In this document: in pieces, positions 14,042-23,346 of the stretch | How positions within the stretch are numbered: the first letter of the stretch is position 1 | How the letters are laid out: each line of letters starts with the position of its first letter | Assembly (NCBI GenBank): GCA_019415985.1 | Contig: DXYE01000012.1 | Location: 1-34,576, forward strand | Length of the DNA stretch: 34,576 nt | DNA from: Clostridiales bacterium | Lineage (GTDB): Bacteria; Bacillota; Clostridia; Oscillospirales; CAG-272 | Direction: 5' to 3' | Translations under genes and position numbers: made by a program | Notes under the pieces: model-generated | Database searches by the model: none | What the model was told of the DNA's origin: nothing | What the model saw: only the letters and a program-made list of their open reading frames with translations

Positions 14042-15676
14042 ATGCATATGAAAACAAAATATATATTTGTAACCGGCGGCGTGGTCTCCGGTCTCGGTAA
14101 AGGCATCACGGCAGCCTCACTCGGCCGCCTTCTGAAAGCCAGGGGCTTCAAAATCGCCGCGCAGAAGCTCGACCCCTATATCAACGTGGACCCGGGAACC
14201 ATGAGTCCGTATCAGCACGGAGAGGTATTCGTAACGGAGGACGGTGCGGAAACCGACCTCGACCTCGGCCACTACGAGCGCTTCATTGATGAAGACCTCA
14301 ACCAGTTTTCCAACCTGACGACAGGCAAGGTCTATTGGAATGTGCTCAACAAGGAGCGCCGGGGGGAATACCTCGGTGAAACCGTGCAGGTGATCCCGCA
14401 CATCACCAACGAAATCAAAGCCTTCATTTACCGTGTCGGGGAAAAGACAAACGCTGATATCGTCATCACGGAAATCGGCGGTACCACAGGCGACATCGAG
14501 AGCCAGCCATTTCTGGAGGCTATTCGGCAGGTCGCGGTAGAGGTCGGTACACAGAACAGTCTGTTCCTGCATGTGACGCTGATTCCTTACATCAAAAGCT
14601 CGGGGGAACATAAGTCAAAGCCCACGCAGCACTCCGTCAAGGAACTGCAGTCCATGGGCATTACGCCGAACATCATCGTTATGCGCTGTGACGAACCGGT
14701 CGGGGATTCCATACGGCAGAAAATCGCGCTGTTCTGCAATGTAAAACCTGATTGTGTCATTGAAAATCTCACGCTTCCGGTTCTCTATGAGGCACCGATG
14801 ATGCTGGAAAAAAACAATTTTTCCGATATTGTCTGCCGGGAGCTCGGGCTCGAATCGACGCCACCGGACATGCGGGAATGGGAGGAAATGCTCACCCGCA
14901 TTCATAGCAGAAAGGACCGGGTCACTATTGGCCTGGTCGGCAAATATGTCAGGCTGCACGACGCTTATCTGTCTGTTGCTGAAGCGCTGCGCCATGCAGG
15001 TTATCAGACAGGTACGCATGTTCAGATCAAATGGATTGACAGCGAGATGCTGACAAGCGACAGCACAGACAGACTGCTCGGGGACTGTCAAGGCATTCTG
15101 ATCCCCGGCGGCTTTGGCGGCCGGGGCATCGAGGGCAAAATTTTGGCGGCCGCCTATGCCCGTACACACGGCATTCCTTATCTTGGCATCTGCCTTGGGA
15201 TGCAAATCGCAGTCATTGAATTTGCGCGCGGTGTCTGCGGACTCACGGACGCGAACTCCGGCGAATTTGACGAAGCAACGCCGAACAAGGTCATCGATTT
15301 TATGCCCGACCAGTACAGCACCATGGACAAGGGCGGTACCATGCGTCTCGGCAGCTACCCTTGCCGAATCGCGCCGGGCACGCATATGCACGAATGCTAT
15401 AAGACCGATTTTATATCCGAACGTCACAGGCATCGGTATGAATTCAACAACAGCTACCGCACACTGCTCGAGGAAAACGGGCTATGCATCAGCGGCACCT
15501 CGCCGGACGGACGCATCGTGGAAACCGTGGAGCTTCCGGAGCATCCGTTTTACGTCGGCGTTCAGTTTCATCCGGAATTCAAAAGTAGGCCGAACCGCGC
15601 GCATCCGCTGTTCTGCGGACTTGTATCGGCCGCGCTCCGGTTAAAGAAGGCGGCAGATCAGCCCCCGGTGCAATAA
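14042..15676 (+). CDS. pyrG: CTP synthase
   Basis: Converts UTP to CTP with ATP and glutamine. The N-terminal synthase domain begins KYIFVTGGVVSGLGKGITAASLG (P-loop), with DPYINVDPGTMSPYQHGEVFVTEDGAETDLDLGHYERF and, later, EIGGTTGDIES. The C-terminal class I amidotransferase domain has GILIPGGFGGRG, the nucleophile Cys in YLGICLGMQ, and the His-Glu pair in FHPEFKSRPNRAHP. The 544-residue length is normal. Possible starts are TTG 14024, ATG 14042 and ATG 14048. I chose 14042 for its distance from the Shine-Dalgarno once the hairpin is folded, but 14048 (MKTKYIF) fits the family best by sequence. It begins a pyrimidine block with carA and carB on the same strand. Confidence 0.96.
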   Translation: MHMKTKYIFVTGGVVSGLGKGITAASLGRLLKARGFKIAAQKLDPYINVDPGTMSPYQHGEVFVTEDGAETDLDLGHYERFIDEDLNQFSNLTTGKVYWNVLNKERRGEYLGETVQVIPHITNEIKAFIYRVGEKTNADIVITEIGGTTGDIESQPFLEAIRQVAVEVGTQNSLFLHVTLIPYIKSSGEHKSKPTQHSVKELQSMGITPNIIVMRCDEPVGDSIRQKIALFCNVKPDCVIENLTLPVLYEAPMMLEKNNFSDIVCRELGLESTPPDMREWEEMLTRIHSRKDRVTIGLVGKYVRLHDAYLSVAEALRHAGYQTGTHVQIKWIDSEMLTSDSTDRLLGDCQGILIPGGFGGRGIEGKILAAAYARTHGIPYLGICLGMQIAVIEFARGVCGLTDANSGEFDEATPNKVIDFMPDQYSTMDKGGTMRLGSYPCRIAPGTHMHECYKTDFISERHRHRYEFNNSYRTLLEENGLCISGTSPDGRIVETVELPEHPFYVGVQFHPEFKSRPNRAHPLFCGLVSAALRLKKAADQPPVQ

Positions 15677-15935
15677 CACACGGTTTTCCTGTTTTAACGC
15701 AGTGTCGGTACCGACCGTCTTCTCACGGACGGAAGGCCCCATGTCCGCGTGACAGGCGACGGCCGCCCTCAAAGACAGTCTGAGTGCGGAAAATACTGAG
15801 ACGGTAATGACAAGCATTTTTACCGGCGGTATGCTTTGTCCTGCCGGTGCAGAGGATGGATGTCTCTGATGCCTTTGTGCAACGGACAGACCTTCTTCAA
15901 TCTTCATTTGGAATATTTGGAAAGGGGATAGTCGA

Positions 15936-17006
15936 ATGGATCGCTATCTGATTTTGGAAAACGGTATGATCTTCAAGGGAAAGGGCTTCGGCGCAGATGG
16001 GGAGGTTTACGCGGAGATCGTATTTACCACTGCAATGACAGGATATCTGGAGACGCTGACGGACAAGAGTTACACCGGACAGGCAGTGGTTCAGACATTT
16101 CCGCTGATCGGTAATTACGGCGTGATCCCGGCGGACGCTGAGGGAGACCGAATCGGTGCAGCCGCCTACATCGTCCGCGAATGCTGTGAAGTCCCATCCA
16201 ACTTCAGAAGTGAAGGAGATCTCAACAGCTATCTCAAGAAAAACGGAATCGTGGGGCTGCAGGGTATCGATACCCGGGCGTTGACACGGGTGCTTCGCGA
16301 GAACGGTGTCATGAATGGTTTCATCACGGACCATCCGGACCGGGTCGACACCGCAGCTCTTTCAAAGTTCCGCATTACCCGGCCCGTCGCGGCCGTATCG
16401 CCGCGTAAAATCACACGTACAGGACCGGATAACAGCCGTTTCACCGTCGCGATGCTGGATTTCGGCCGCAAGGAAAATATTCTGCGTTCTCTTGTCGCGC
16501 GCGGCTGCGCTGTCGTCCTGTTTCCCTTTGACGTCTCCTCTGAAGAGCTGCTCTCCTGCAAGCCGGACGGTCTGTTTCTCACCAACGGGCCCGGTGACCC
16601 GGAGGACAATAAGGAAACTGTTGAGACACTGCGTGCGCTGCTTCCATACCGGCTGCCGACGATGGGCATCTGCCTCGGACACCAGCTTTTGGCGCTTGCT
16701 CACGGTTTTGCGACGCATAAGCTGAAATACGGTCACAGAGGCGCAAACCAGCCGGTCCGCTGCACAGCGGACGACCGCGTCTACATTACGTCACAAAATC
16801 ACGGTTACGCCGTCGTCTCCGAAAGCATTTCACAATCCGACGCGGAAGAGCTGTTCATCAATGTAAACGACGGCACAAACGAAGGTCTTTCCTACCTGCA
16901 TGAGCCCGCTTTCTCCGTTCAGTTTCATCCGGAGGCCTGCGGCGGCCCTCTGGATACCTCTTTTCTGTTCGATAATTTTATACGCCTCATGGAGGAACAG
17001 ATGTAA
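15936..17006 (+). CDS. carA: Carbamoyl-phosphate synthase small subunit
   Basis: Hydrolyses glutamine and channels ammonia to CarB. Of its 356 residues, the N-terminal part carries the CarA-specific TAMTGYLETLTDKSYTGQ and VVQTFPLIGNYGV segments. The class I amidotransferase half has LFLTNGPGDPED, the nucleophile Cys in MGICLGHQLLALAHG, NHGYAV, and the catalytic His-Glu in VQFHPEACGGP. GGAAAGGGG precedes the ATG. It follows pyrG after 259 nt, in which I see short hairpins but no clear terminator or promoter. Carbamoyl phosphate serves pyrimidine and arginine synthesis; no arginine gene is in the window. Confidence 0.96.
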   Translation: MDRYLILENGMIFKGKGFGADGEVYAEIVFTTAMTGYLETLTDKSYTGQAVVQTFPLIGNYGVIPADAEGDRIGAAAYIVRECCEVPSNFRSEGDLNSYLKKNGIVGLQGIDTRALTRVLRENGVMNGFITDHPDRVDTAALSKFRITRPVAAVSPRKITRTGPDNSRFTVAMLDFGRKENILRSLVARGCAVVLFPFDVSSEELLSCKPDGLFLTNGPGDPEDNKETVETLRALLPYRLPTMGICLGHQLLALAHGFATHKLKYGHRGANQPVRCTADDRVYITSQNHGYAVVSESISQSDAEELFINVNDGTNEGLSYLHEPAFSVQFHPEACGGPLDTSFLFDNFIRLMEEQM

Positions 17007-17279
17007 AGCTGCCCTTTTGCTCTGCGCAGTCCGTGCCGACAGCGCATCCTCCGGAGCGCTGTGAATCTCAAAGAAGCACTGCGACGCCGTATGAAAGCGC
17101 GATACCAGGAAAAGAAAACGGTTTCTCCCTGTGAGGGGATTCTCCGGCGCATTTAAAATTCTGAAGCAAAGTCATTTCCTTTTGCCGAATGAAGCAAAAA
17201 TCGCCCGCCTGAGACCTCGTAAATTTAAATTCATTCTGCAAACCGCACCTTCATCTTTCATGAAAGGAATGGTCAAATT

Positions 17280-20200
17280 ATGCCGCTGAATACAAGCATT
17301 CAAAAGGTTCTCGTGATCGGCTCCGGCCCTATTGTCATCGGTCAGGCTGCGGAATTCGATTATGCAGGTACACAGGCCTGCCGTGCGCTGAGGGAGGACG
17401 GCATCGAAATCGTTCTCGTCAACTCCAATCCAGCCACCATCATGACCGACCGCGCCATGGCCGATAAAATATACATAGAACCGCTGACCCTAAATACCGT
17501 CAAACGGATTCTCGAAAAGGAAAAGCCCGACAGCATTCTGTCGGGCCTCGGCGGGCAGACGGGACTTACGCTCTGTATGCAGCTTGCGCGCGAGGGTTTT
17601 CTCGAATCGCACAATATCCGCCTGCTCGGCTCCTCTCCCGAAACCATAGATAAAGCAGAGGACCGGCAGCTTTTCAAGGACACTATGGAAGCCATTGGCC
17701 AGCCCTGCATCCCTTCCCACGTGGTTACGGACGTCGAAGATGCTCTCTCTTTTGCGGACGCCATCGGCTATCCTGTCATCGTCCGTCCCGCATTCACGCT
17801 CGGCGGTAGCGGCGGCGGCATTGCGTCGGATCCGGAGCATCTCCGAGAAATCGCCTCAAACGGCATCGCGCTCTCCCCCATCTCACAGATACTTGTGGAG
17901 AAGTGCATCGCCGGCTGGAAAGAAATCGAATTCGAGGTGATGCGCGACAGCGCAGGCAACGTCATTACCGTATGCTCCATGGAAAATCTCGATCCCGTCG
18001 GCATCCATACAGGAGACAGCATTGTCGTGGCTCCGGCCGTTACGCTGGCGGACAAGGAATATCAGATGCTTCGAACTGCGGCCCTCCGCATTATAGAAGC
18101 GCTCGGCGTGGAGGGCGGCTGCAACTGTCAGTTTGCCCTGAACCCTGATTCCTTTGAATACGCTGTCATCGAGGTTAACCCACGCGTGTCGCGTTCCTCG
18201 GCGCTTGCCTCGAAAGCAACTGGGTATCCTATCGCCAAGGTCGCTACCAAAATCGCGCTCGGCTATACGCTCGCGGAAATTCCAAACGCCGTTACCGGCA
18301 GCACCTTCGCCGCCTTTGAGCCCGCTCTGGATTATGTAGCCGTCAAATTTCCGAAATGGCCCTTTGACAAATTTGTCCACGCCAAACGGACGCTGGGAAC
18401 GCAGATGAAAGCGACCGGTGAGGTCATGGCCATTGCGTCCAACTTTGAAGCGGCGCTGATGAAAGCGGTGCGCGGTGCGGAAATCTCTCAGGAAACGCTC
18501 CTCATGCCGAAGCTCACAGATCTGACCGATGCCGAACTGTTCGGGCTGATACGAGAGGCGACGGACGAAAGACTGTTCGCCGTCTGCGAGGCGCTACGGC
18601 GCGGTTTTTCACCCAATCGACTCTTTGATGAGACGAAAATCGACCGTTGGTTTCTTTATAAGCTGCTGCATCTTGTGCGGCTGGAGCAGACGCTCATCTC
18701 CGAGGGCACGTCCCTGACGCGTGAGAGCTATGAGGAGGCCCGACTGTACGGTTTCACCGACGGAGCCGTTCGTATGCTCACCGGCGGATCTTTCAGCTAT
18801 CGCTGCCCGCCCGTGTACAAGATGGTCGATACCTGCGGCGGTGAATTTGCCGCTGTTACACCGTATTTCTATGCCTCCTGTCAAGCGGAGGGCTCGGGCG
18901 CCGAGAACGAAGCGCTCCCCTTTCTCGGACAGCACAAGGGCAAAACCGTCGTGGTTCTCGGCGCGGGACCGATCCGTATCGGCCAGGGCATCGAGTTCGA
19001 TTATGCCAGCGTCCACTGTGTCCGCGCACTAAAGCGTCTGGGCTATGAAGTGGTGATTATCAACAACAATCCCGAAACGGTTTCCACCGATTTTGATACC
19101 AGCGACCGGCTGTATTTCGAACCGCTTACGGGTGAAGATGTGCTGAACATTCTGGAGTTGGAAAAGCCCTGCGGTGTCGTGGTCGCTTTCGGCGGCCAGA
19201 CCTCCATAAAGCTGACCAAGCTTTTGAACGAAAAGGGTTGGCGCATACTCGGAACCAGCGCCGACAGCATCGACATGGCGGAGGATCGGGAGCGCTTCGA
19301 CGAATTGCTGGAATCCCTGAAAATCAAACGGCCGAACGGCCATACCGTGATGACGGCGGAGGCAGCGCTCAAAGCAGCGCATGATTTAACTTATCCGGTT
19401 CTCCTGCGTCCGTCCTATGTGCTGGGCGGGCAGAATATGACGATTGCCCACCACGACGACGACGTCTCCGAATATATGGGTATGATCCTCAGTCAGCATA
19501 TAGAGAATCCCGTCCTGATAGACAAATACATAGAAGGGAAAGAAATGGAAGTCGACGCGATCTTCGACGGCTCGGACCTTCTGATTCCGGGCATCATGGA
19601 GCACATCGAGCGCGCCGGGATCCATTCGGGAGACAGCATCGCGGTCTATCCCGCCCCCCATATCGACGATACGCTGGCCAAAAGGCTCGTTGATACGACG
19701 CGTCAGCTCTGCGCAGGGCTTGGAGCGATCGGAATCGTCAACATTCAATACATCATAGCGGATAGCGAAATTTATGTCATAGAAGTGAATCCAAGGGCAT
19801 CCCGAACCGTACCGTATCTGAGCAAGGTGACGGGCGTACCCATGGTTGAATTGGCTATACGCGTCAGCCTTGGGGAAAAGCTGAACGATCTCGGATACGG
19901 TACCGGACTGTACCGTACCTCGCCCTATACGGCCGTAAAGGTTCCTGTTTTCTCCTTCGAAAAGCTCGTCGACGTAGATACGCATCTGGGGCCGGAAATG
20001 AAGTCCACCGGTGAGGTTCTCGGTATCGGAAAGGACCTGCGGGAGGCGCTGTATAAGGGCCTCGTGGCGGCAGGCTATAAAATGTACAAAAAGGGCGGCG
20101 TTTTTCTGACGGTGCGCGACAGCGATAAGCATGAAATTGTAGAAATTGCAAAAAAATTCGCGCAGCTCGGCTTCCAGCTCTACGCGACGGCCGGAACCGC

Positions 20201-21335
20201 CGCCGTGATCTCACAGGCGGGGATGCCTGTTGAAGTCGTCAACAAAATTCATCAAAGCGACGAAAACAGCATGACCCTGATCGAAAGCGGAAAGATCAAC
20301 TATATTCTTTCCACATCGGCGAAGGGACGGGCGCCTGCACAAGACAGCGTAAAAATACGCAGACATGCCTGCATGCTCGGCATCCCCTGCATGACCTCCA
20401 TTGATACGGCCAATGCACTGGCGGACAGCCTGATGAGCCGGTACAGCGAATTCAACACAGAGCTTATTGACATCAACAGCATGCGCAGCAAAAAGCTGAA
20501 GCTTCCGTTTACAAAAATGCACGGCTGCGGCAACGATTATATTTTCATCGACTGCTTTGAGCACACGGTGAACTCACCGGAATCTCTTTCGGTTCATTTG
20601 TCCGACCGGCATTTCGGTGTCGGCGGAGACGGAATTGTCCTGATCGGTCCCTCAAAGAAAGCGGATGCGTCCATGCGTATGTTTAATCTGGACGGCAGCG
20701 AGGGACGCATGTGCGGAAACGCCATACGCTGCGCGGGTAAATATCTGCACGATATCCGCGGTATACCGAAGCAGATTCTCCTAATAGAAACGCTCAGCGG
20801 CATAAAGGAACTGCACCTTACCACAAAAGACAACCGGGTGATCCGCGCCGCGGTGGATATGGGACCCGCAGAATTTCATCCGAAAAGAATTCCCTCGCAT
20901 TTTGAAGGAGAAACGGTCATCAACCGTCCGCTGTCCGCAGGAGGATCTGAATACACCGTGACCTGTGTCTCTATGGGCAACCCGCACTGCGTGGTCTTCT
21001 GTGAGGACATAGACAGCTTGAATCTGGAGGAGATCGGGCCGGCCTTTGAAACGCATCCGATGTTCCCTGAACGTATTAATACTGAGTTCGTCAAAATTTT
21101 CGACAGCCGTACGCTGAAGGTACGTGTATGGGAACGCGGCAGCGGAGAAACGCTTTCGTGCGGAACAGGTGCATGCGCATCTGTGGCAGCGGCTGTCAAA
21201 AACGGTTTCTGTTCGGAAAATGAGGAAATCCGTGTCATTCTGCGCGGCGGTGAGCTGACAGTTACCTATACGGACCAAACCGTTTGGATGACAGGAAACG
21301 CCGAGCTGACTTTCGAAGGCAGCGCGGAAATATAG
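17280..21335 (+). CDS. carB-dapF: Fusion: carbamoyl-phosphate synthase large subunit + diaminopimelate epimerase
   Basis: One open frame of 1351 residues. Residues 1-1067 are a complete CarB: two ATP-grasp halves (IGSGPIVIGQAAEFDYAG near 12 and LGAGPIRIGQGIEFDYAS near 560), and an MGS-like regulatory domain from about 937 (GGVFLTVRDSDKHE...) to about 1060. Residues 1068-1351 are a full-length DapF: KMHGCGNDYIFID, HFGVGGDG, and both catalytic cysteines in RMCGNAIRC (Cys1145) and GETLSCGTGACAS (Cys1294). An in-frame ATG at the junction (20481) has no Shine-Dalgarno, so the halves should be made as one chain. DapF interconverts LL- and meso-diaminopimelate for lysine and peptidoglycan. CarB makes carbamoyl phosphate. 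No metabolic link explains the fusion. GAAAGGAATGG precedes the ATG at 17280. Confidence 0.95.
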   Translation: MPLNTSIQKVLVIGSGPIVIGQAAEFDYAGTQACRALREDGIEIVLVNSNPATIMTDRAMADKIYIEPLTLNTVKRILEKEKPDSILSGLGGQTGLTLCMQLAREGFLESHNIRLLGSSPETIDKAEDRQLFKDTMEAIGQPCIPSHVVTDVEDALSFADAIGYPVIVRPAFTLGGSGGGIASDPEHLREIASNGIALSPISQILVEKCIAGWKEIEFEVMRDSAGNVITVCSMENLDPVGIHTGDSIVVAPAVTLADKEYQMLRTAALRIIEALGVEGGCNCQFALNPDSFEYAVIEVNPRVSRSSALASKATGYPIAKVATKIALGYTLAEIPNAVTGSTFAAFEPALDYVAVKFPKWPFDKFVHAKRTLGTQMKATGEVMAIASNFEAALMKAVRGAEISQETLLMPKLTDLTDAELFGLIREATDERLFAVCEALRRGFSPNRLFDETKIDRWFLYKLLHLVRLEQTLISEGTSLTRESYEEARLYGFTDGAVRMLTGGSFSYRCPPVYKMVDTCGGEFAAVTPYFYASCQAEGSGAENEALPFLGQHKGKTVVVLGAGPIRIGQGIEFDYASVHCVRALKRLGYEVVIINNNPETVSTDFDTSDRLYFEPLTGEDVLNILELEKPCGVVVAFGGQTSIKLTKLLNEKGWRILGTSADSIDMAEDRERFDELLESLKIKRPNGHTVMTAEAALKAAHDLTYPVLLRPSYVLGGQNMTIAHHDDDVSEYMGMILSQHIENPVLIDKYIEGKEMEVDAIFDGSDLLIPGIMEHIERAGIHSGDSIAVYPAPHIDDTLAKRLVDTTRQLCAGLGAIGIVNIQYIIADSEIYVIEVNPRASRTVPYLSKVTGVPMVELAIRVSLGEKLNDLGYGTGLYRTSPYTAVKVPVFSFEKLVDVDTHLGPEMKSTGEVLGIGKDLREALYKGLVAAGYKMYKKGGVFLTVRDSDKHEIVEIAKKFAQLGFQLYATAGTAAVISQAGMPVEVVNKIHQSDENSMTLIESGKINYILSTSAKGRAPAQDSVKIRRHACMLGIPCMTSIDTANALADSLMSRYSEFNTELIDINSMRSKKLKLPFTKMHGCGNDYIFIDCFEHTVNSPESLSVHLSDRHFGVGGDGIVLIGPSKKADASMRMFNLDGSEGRMCGNAIRCAGKYLHDIRGIPKQILLIETLSGIKELHLTTKDNRVIRAAVDMGPAEFHPKRIPSHFEGETVINRPLSAGGSEYTVTCVSMGNPHCVVFCEDIDSLNLEEIGPAFETHPMFPERINTEFVKIFDSRTLKVRVWERGSGETLSCGTGACASVAAAVKNGFCSENEEIRVILRGGELTVTYTDQTVWMTGNAELTFEGSAEI

Positions 21336-21349
21336 AAATATAACGAAAA

Positions 21350-21391
21350 AAAGATGTCCCCGCGCTTGGTCGGAGGGACATCTTTCCTTTT
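21350..21391 (+). terminator. Intrinsic terminator after carB-dapF
   Basis: A perfect 11-bp stem AAAGATGTCCC/GGGACATCTTT (21350-21360 with 21375-21385), loop of 14 nt, followed by CCTTTT. It lies 14 nt beyond the stop codon and closes the pyrimidine block. Confidence 0.88.
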
Positions 21392-21474
21392 GGTAGTGTC
21401 AAAAGTTATGAAAAATTCTTTCGCGGCTCCGATCAGAATGAGGTTAGACCATATGAGTGCACTTCTCTCTTTGC

Positions 21475-21503
21475 TTGACTTTTTACCCGGTATTTGTTAC
21501 AAT
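21475..21503 (+). promoter_or_regulatory. Sigma-A promoter upstream of the 2-epimerase gene
   Basis: TTGACT (21475-21480), a 17-nt spacer, TACAAT (21498-21503), one mismatch per box. The expected start near 21510 leaves an unusually long leader of about 510 nt before the chosen ATG. Confidence 0.65.
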
Positions 21504-22021
21504 ATCGTCATGGTGTGAAGGGCCGCTCACCTTTAGCCCACATACACGAATGTAAATGCCGGTTATTTGACAGGAAGAGCGTTTGCATCGCGCCACAGGG
21601 GGATTATAGGCCGCCGTCAATAAAGTGTAGAAGCTATATTCCGTCCACGCTTCAGCGTCAAAATCCGTTTTGTTGAGCAGAAACTGCTTTGACGGCAAGG
21701 GTCACGAAATAAAGCTGCCCGAACGAAAAAACACATTTGAATAAATCTTTCATAGGCGTATGGCTGTCTCCTCCACAGGTCTACATGAAAAGGCGTCTGA
21801 ATCGTGTGAAAATACAGCCATAGAATATACGGGGCCCGGGTTTCGGCAGAGTCGTTATTTGAAATCAATTTTGCGTTGTTTAAGCCGCACTTTATGCGGT
21901 CGCTTACACCGGCGGACCAGCTTCCGTAGAGGATGGTCGATTCCGGAAGCATAGCTGTACGATGCCGTTCGGCGCTGCGATAAATTCCTTTGAAAGTGAG
22001 AGAAAGGTTTGGTCATCCGAT
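21504..22021 (+). other. Long leader before the 2-epimerase gene
   Basis: About 518 nt without a supportable gene on either strand. Small hairpins occur, for example GCTTCCG (21919-21925) with CGGAAGC. I could not match it to a known riboswitch and see no leader terminator. Confidence 0.4.
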
Positions 22022-23149
22022 ATGCAAAAAAGAATCAAGGTGATGAGTGTCTTCGGCACTCGTCCAGAAGCAAGTAAAATGTGTCCCCTGGTACGCGTAC
22101 TTTCGGAGGCGCCCGACATTGAAAGCTTAGTCTGTGTGACTGCTCAGCACAGGAATATGTTGGACAGCGTCCTCGAAACCTTCGGAATCCAGCCTGATTT
22201 TGATCTGAATATCATGAAAAAGGGACAGACGCTCACCGGTGTAACCTGCGCCGTACTGGAAGGTCTCGAACGTACCTTTGAAGCTGTCCGTCCGGATCTT
22301 GTCCTGGTTCACGGCGACACGACTACAAGCTTTGCAGGCGCACTTGCAGCATTTTATCAAAAAATACCTGTGGCCCACGTGGAGGCAGGACTTCGGACCT
22401 ATGACCGCTATTCCCCCTTTCCCGAGGAAATGAATCGGAATCTGACAGGACGGCTGGCCTCATACCACTTTGCGCCGACAGAAAACAACCGTCAAAATCT
22501 TCTGCGCGAGGGCATTACTGCACCTGTTTTCGTGACCGGCAATACCGGTCTGGACGCGTTTCGCTATACCATTAAAGAAAATTATTCCTTTCAGAATCCA
22601 ATATTGCAGCAAATTCTTCCTTCCAGAGAAAAAATCATCGTTTTGACTGCGCACAGGCGGGAAAATCAGGTTGGAGGCATCGCCAGCATCTGCCGCGCAG
22701 CAAAGCGTCTAACTGAGCGGCGAGACGATATTCGCATCATTTATCCGGTTCATCTGAGTCCGGCGGTGAGAAATACCGTCTATCCTATTCTGGAGGGCCA
22801 TGAACGAATCCATCTAACAGATCCGTTGGATCTTGAGGACATGCATAATCTGCTTGCAGCCTCCTATTTCGTCATGACTGACAGCGGCGGGCTGCAGGAG
22901 GAAGCGCCCGCGCTCGGTATTCCCGTGCTTGTTCTCCGCACCGAAACGGAACGCCCGGAGGCCGCAGAGGCCGGAACCGTCAAGGTCATCGGAACGGAAG
23001 AGCAGACTGTCCTGGAGGAAGCAGAAACGCTGCTCTCGGACTTCGGAATATACAGACGCATGTCAAGCTCGGCCAACCCGTACGGCGATGGTAAGGCGTC
23101 CGAAAAAATACTGGAGGCTATACGAAGCTTTGCGTCAGAGTTGGTGTAG
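22022..23149 (+). CDS. wecB: UDP-N-acetylglucosamine 2-epimerase (non-hydrolysing)
   Basis: Interconverts UDP-GlcNAc and UDP-ManNAc, a precursor of cell-surface polysaccharide or teichoic-acid linkage units. The 375-residue product has the family signatures VMSVFGTRPEASKM (usually EAIKM), VHGDTTTSFAGALAAFY, VAHVEAGLRT, FPEEMNR, VFVTGNTGLDA, VLTAHRREN, and MTDSGGLQEEAPALGIPVLVLR. The ATG at 22022 starts the conserved RIKVMSVFGTRPEA segment. An in-frame ATG at 21962 would add 20 residues unlike the family. The best Shine-Dalgarno (AGAAAGG, 22001-22007) is 14 nt away, longer than ideal. It is monocistronic by its promoter and terminator. Confidence 0.94.
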   Translation: MQKRIKVMSVFGTRPEASKMCPLVRVLSEAPDIESLVCVTAQHRNMLDSVLETFGIQPDFDLNIMKKGQTLTGVTCAVLEGLERTFEAVRPDLVLVHGDTTTSFAGALAAFYQKIPVAHVEAGLRTYDRYSPFPEEMNRNLTGRLASYHFAPTENNRQNLLREGITAPVFVTGNTGLDAFRYTIKENYSFQNPILQQILPSREKIIVLTAHRRENQVGGIASICRAAKRLTERRDDIRIIYPVHLSPAVRNTVYPILEGHERIHLTDPLDLEDMHNLLAASYFVMTDSGGLQEEAPALGIPVLVLRTETERPEAAEAGTVKVIGTEEQTVLEEAETLLSDFGIYRRMSSSANPYGDGKASEKILEAIRSFASELV

Positions 23150-23307
23150 ATCTTTTCACGGCCCGGTTCTTTCAAAGCCATTCCTTAACCGGAGATAAAA
23201 GGCACTGTATCCCGAACATACATCAATACAGCAAACAAACGAGAAAGCAGGCGGTGAAAAAGCCTCCGCAGTTGTTCTCACGGATCCATGAACGGTATAT
23301 ACGGTAT

Positions 23308-23346
23308 AGGGTACTGCAAAGCGAGACATTTTGCCGTACCCTGTTT
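23308..23346 (+). terminator. Intrinsic terminator downstream of the 2-epimerase gene
   Basis: AGGGTAC (23308-23314) pairs with GTACCCT (23336-23342). After one mismatch, GCAAA pairs with TTTGC around a 9-nt loop. GTTTTCTC follows. It lies about 160 nt after the stop codon. Confidence 0.7.

Noticed and set aside
15677..15935. PyrR-type attenuator or riboswitch between pyrG and carA
   Set aside because: Short hairpins exist, but I see no terminator with a T-run and no match to a PyrR-binding loop that I can support.
20481..21335. Separate dapF gene starting at an internal ATG
   Set aside because: No Shine-Dalgarno precedes the ATG and the carB frame runs into it without a stop, so a fusion is the simpler reading.
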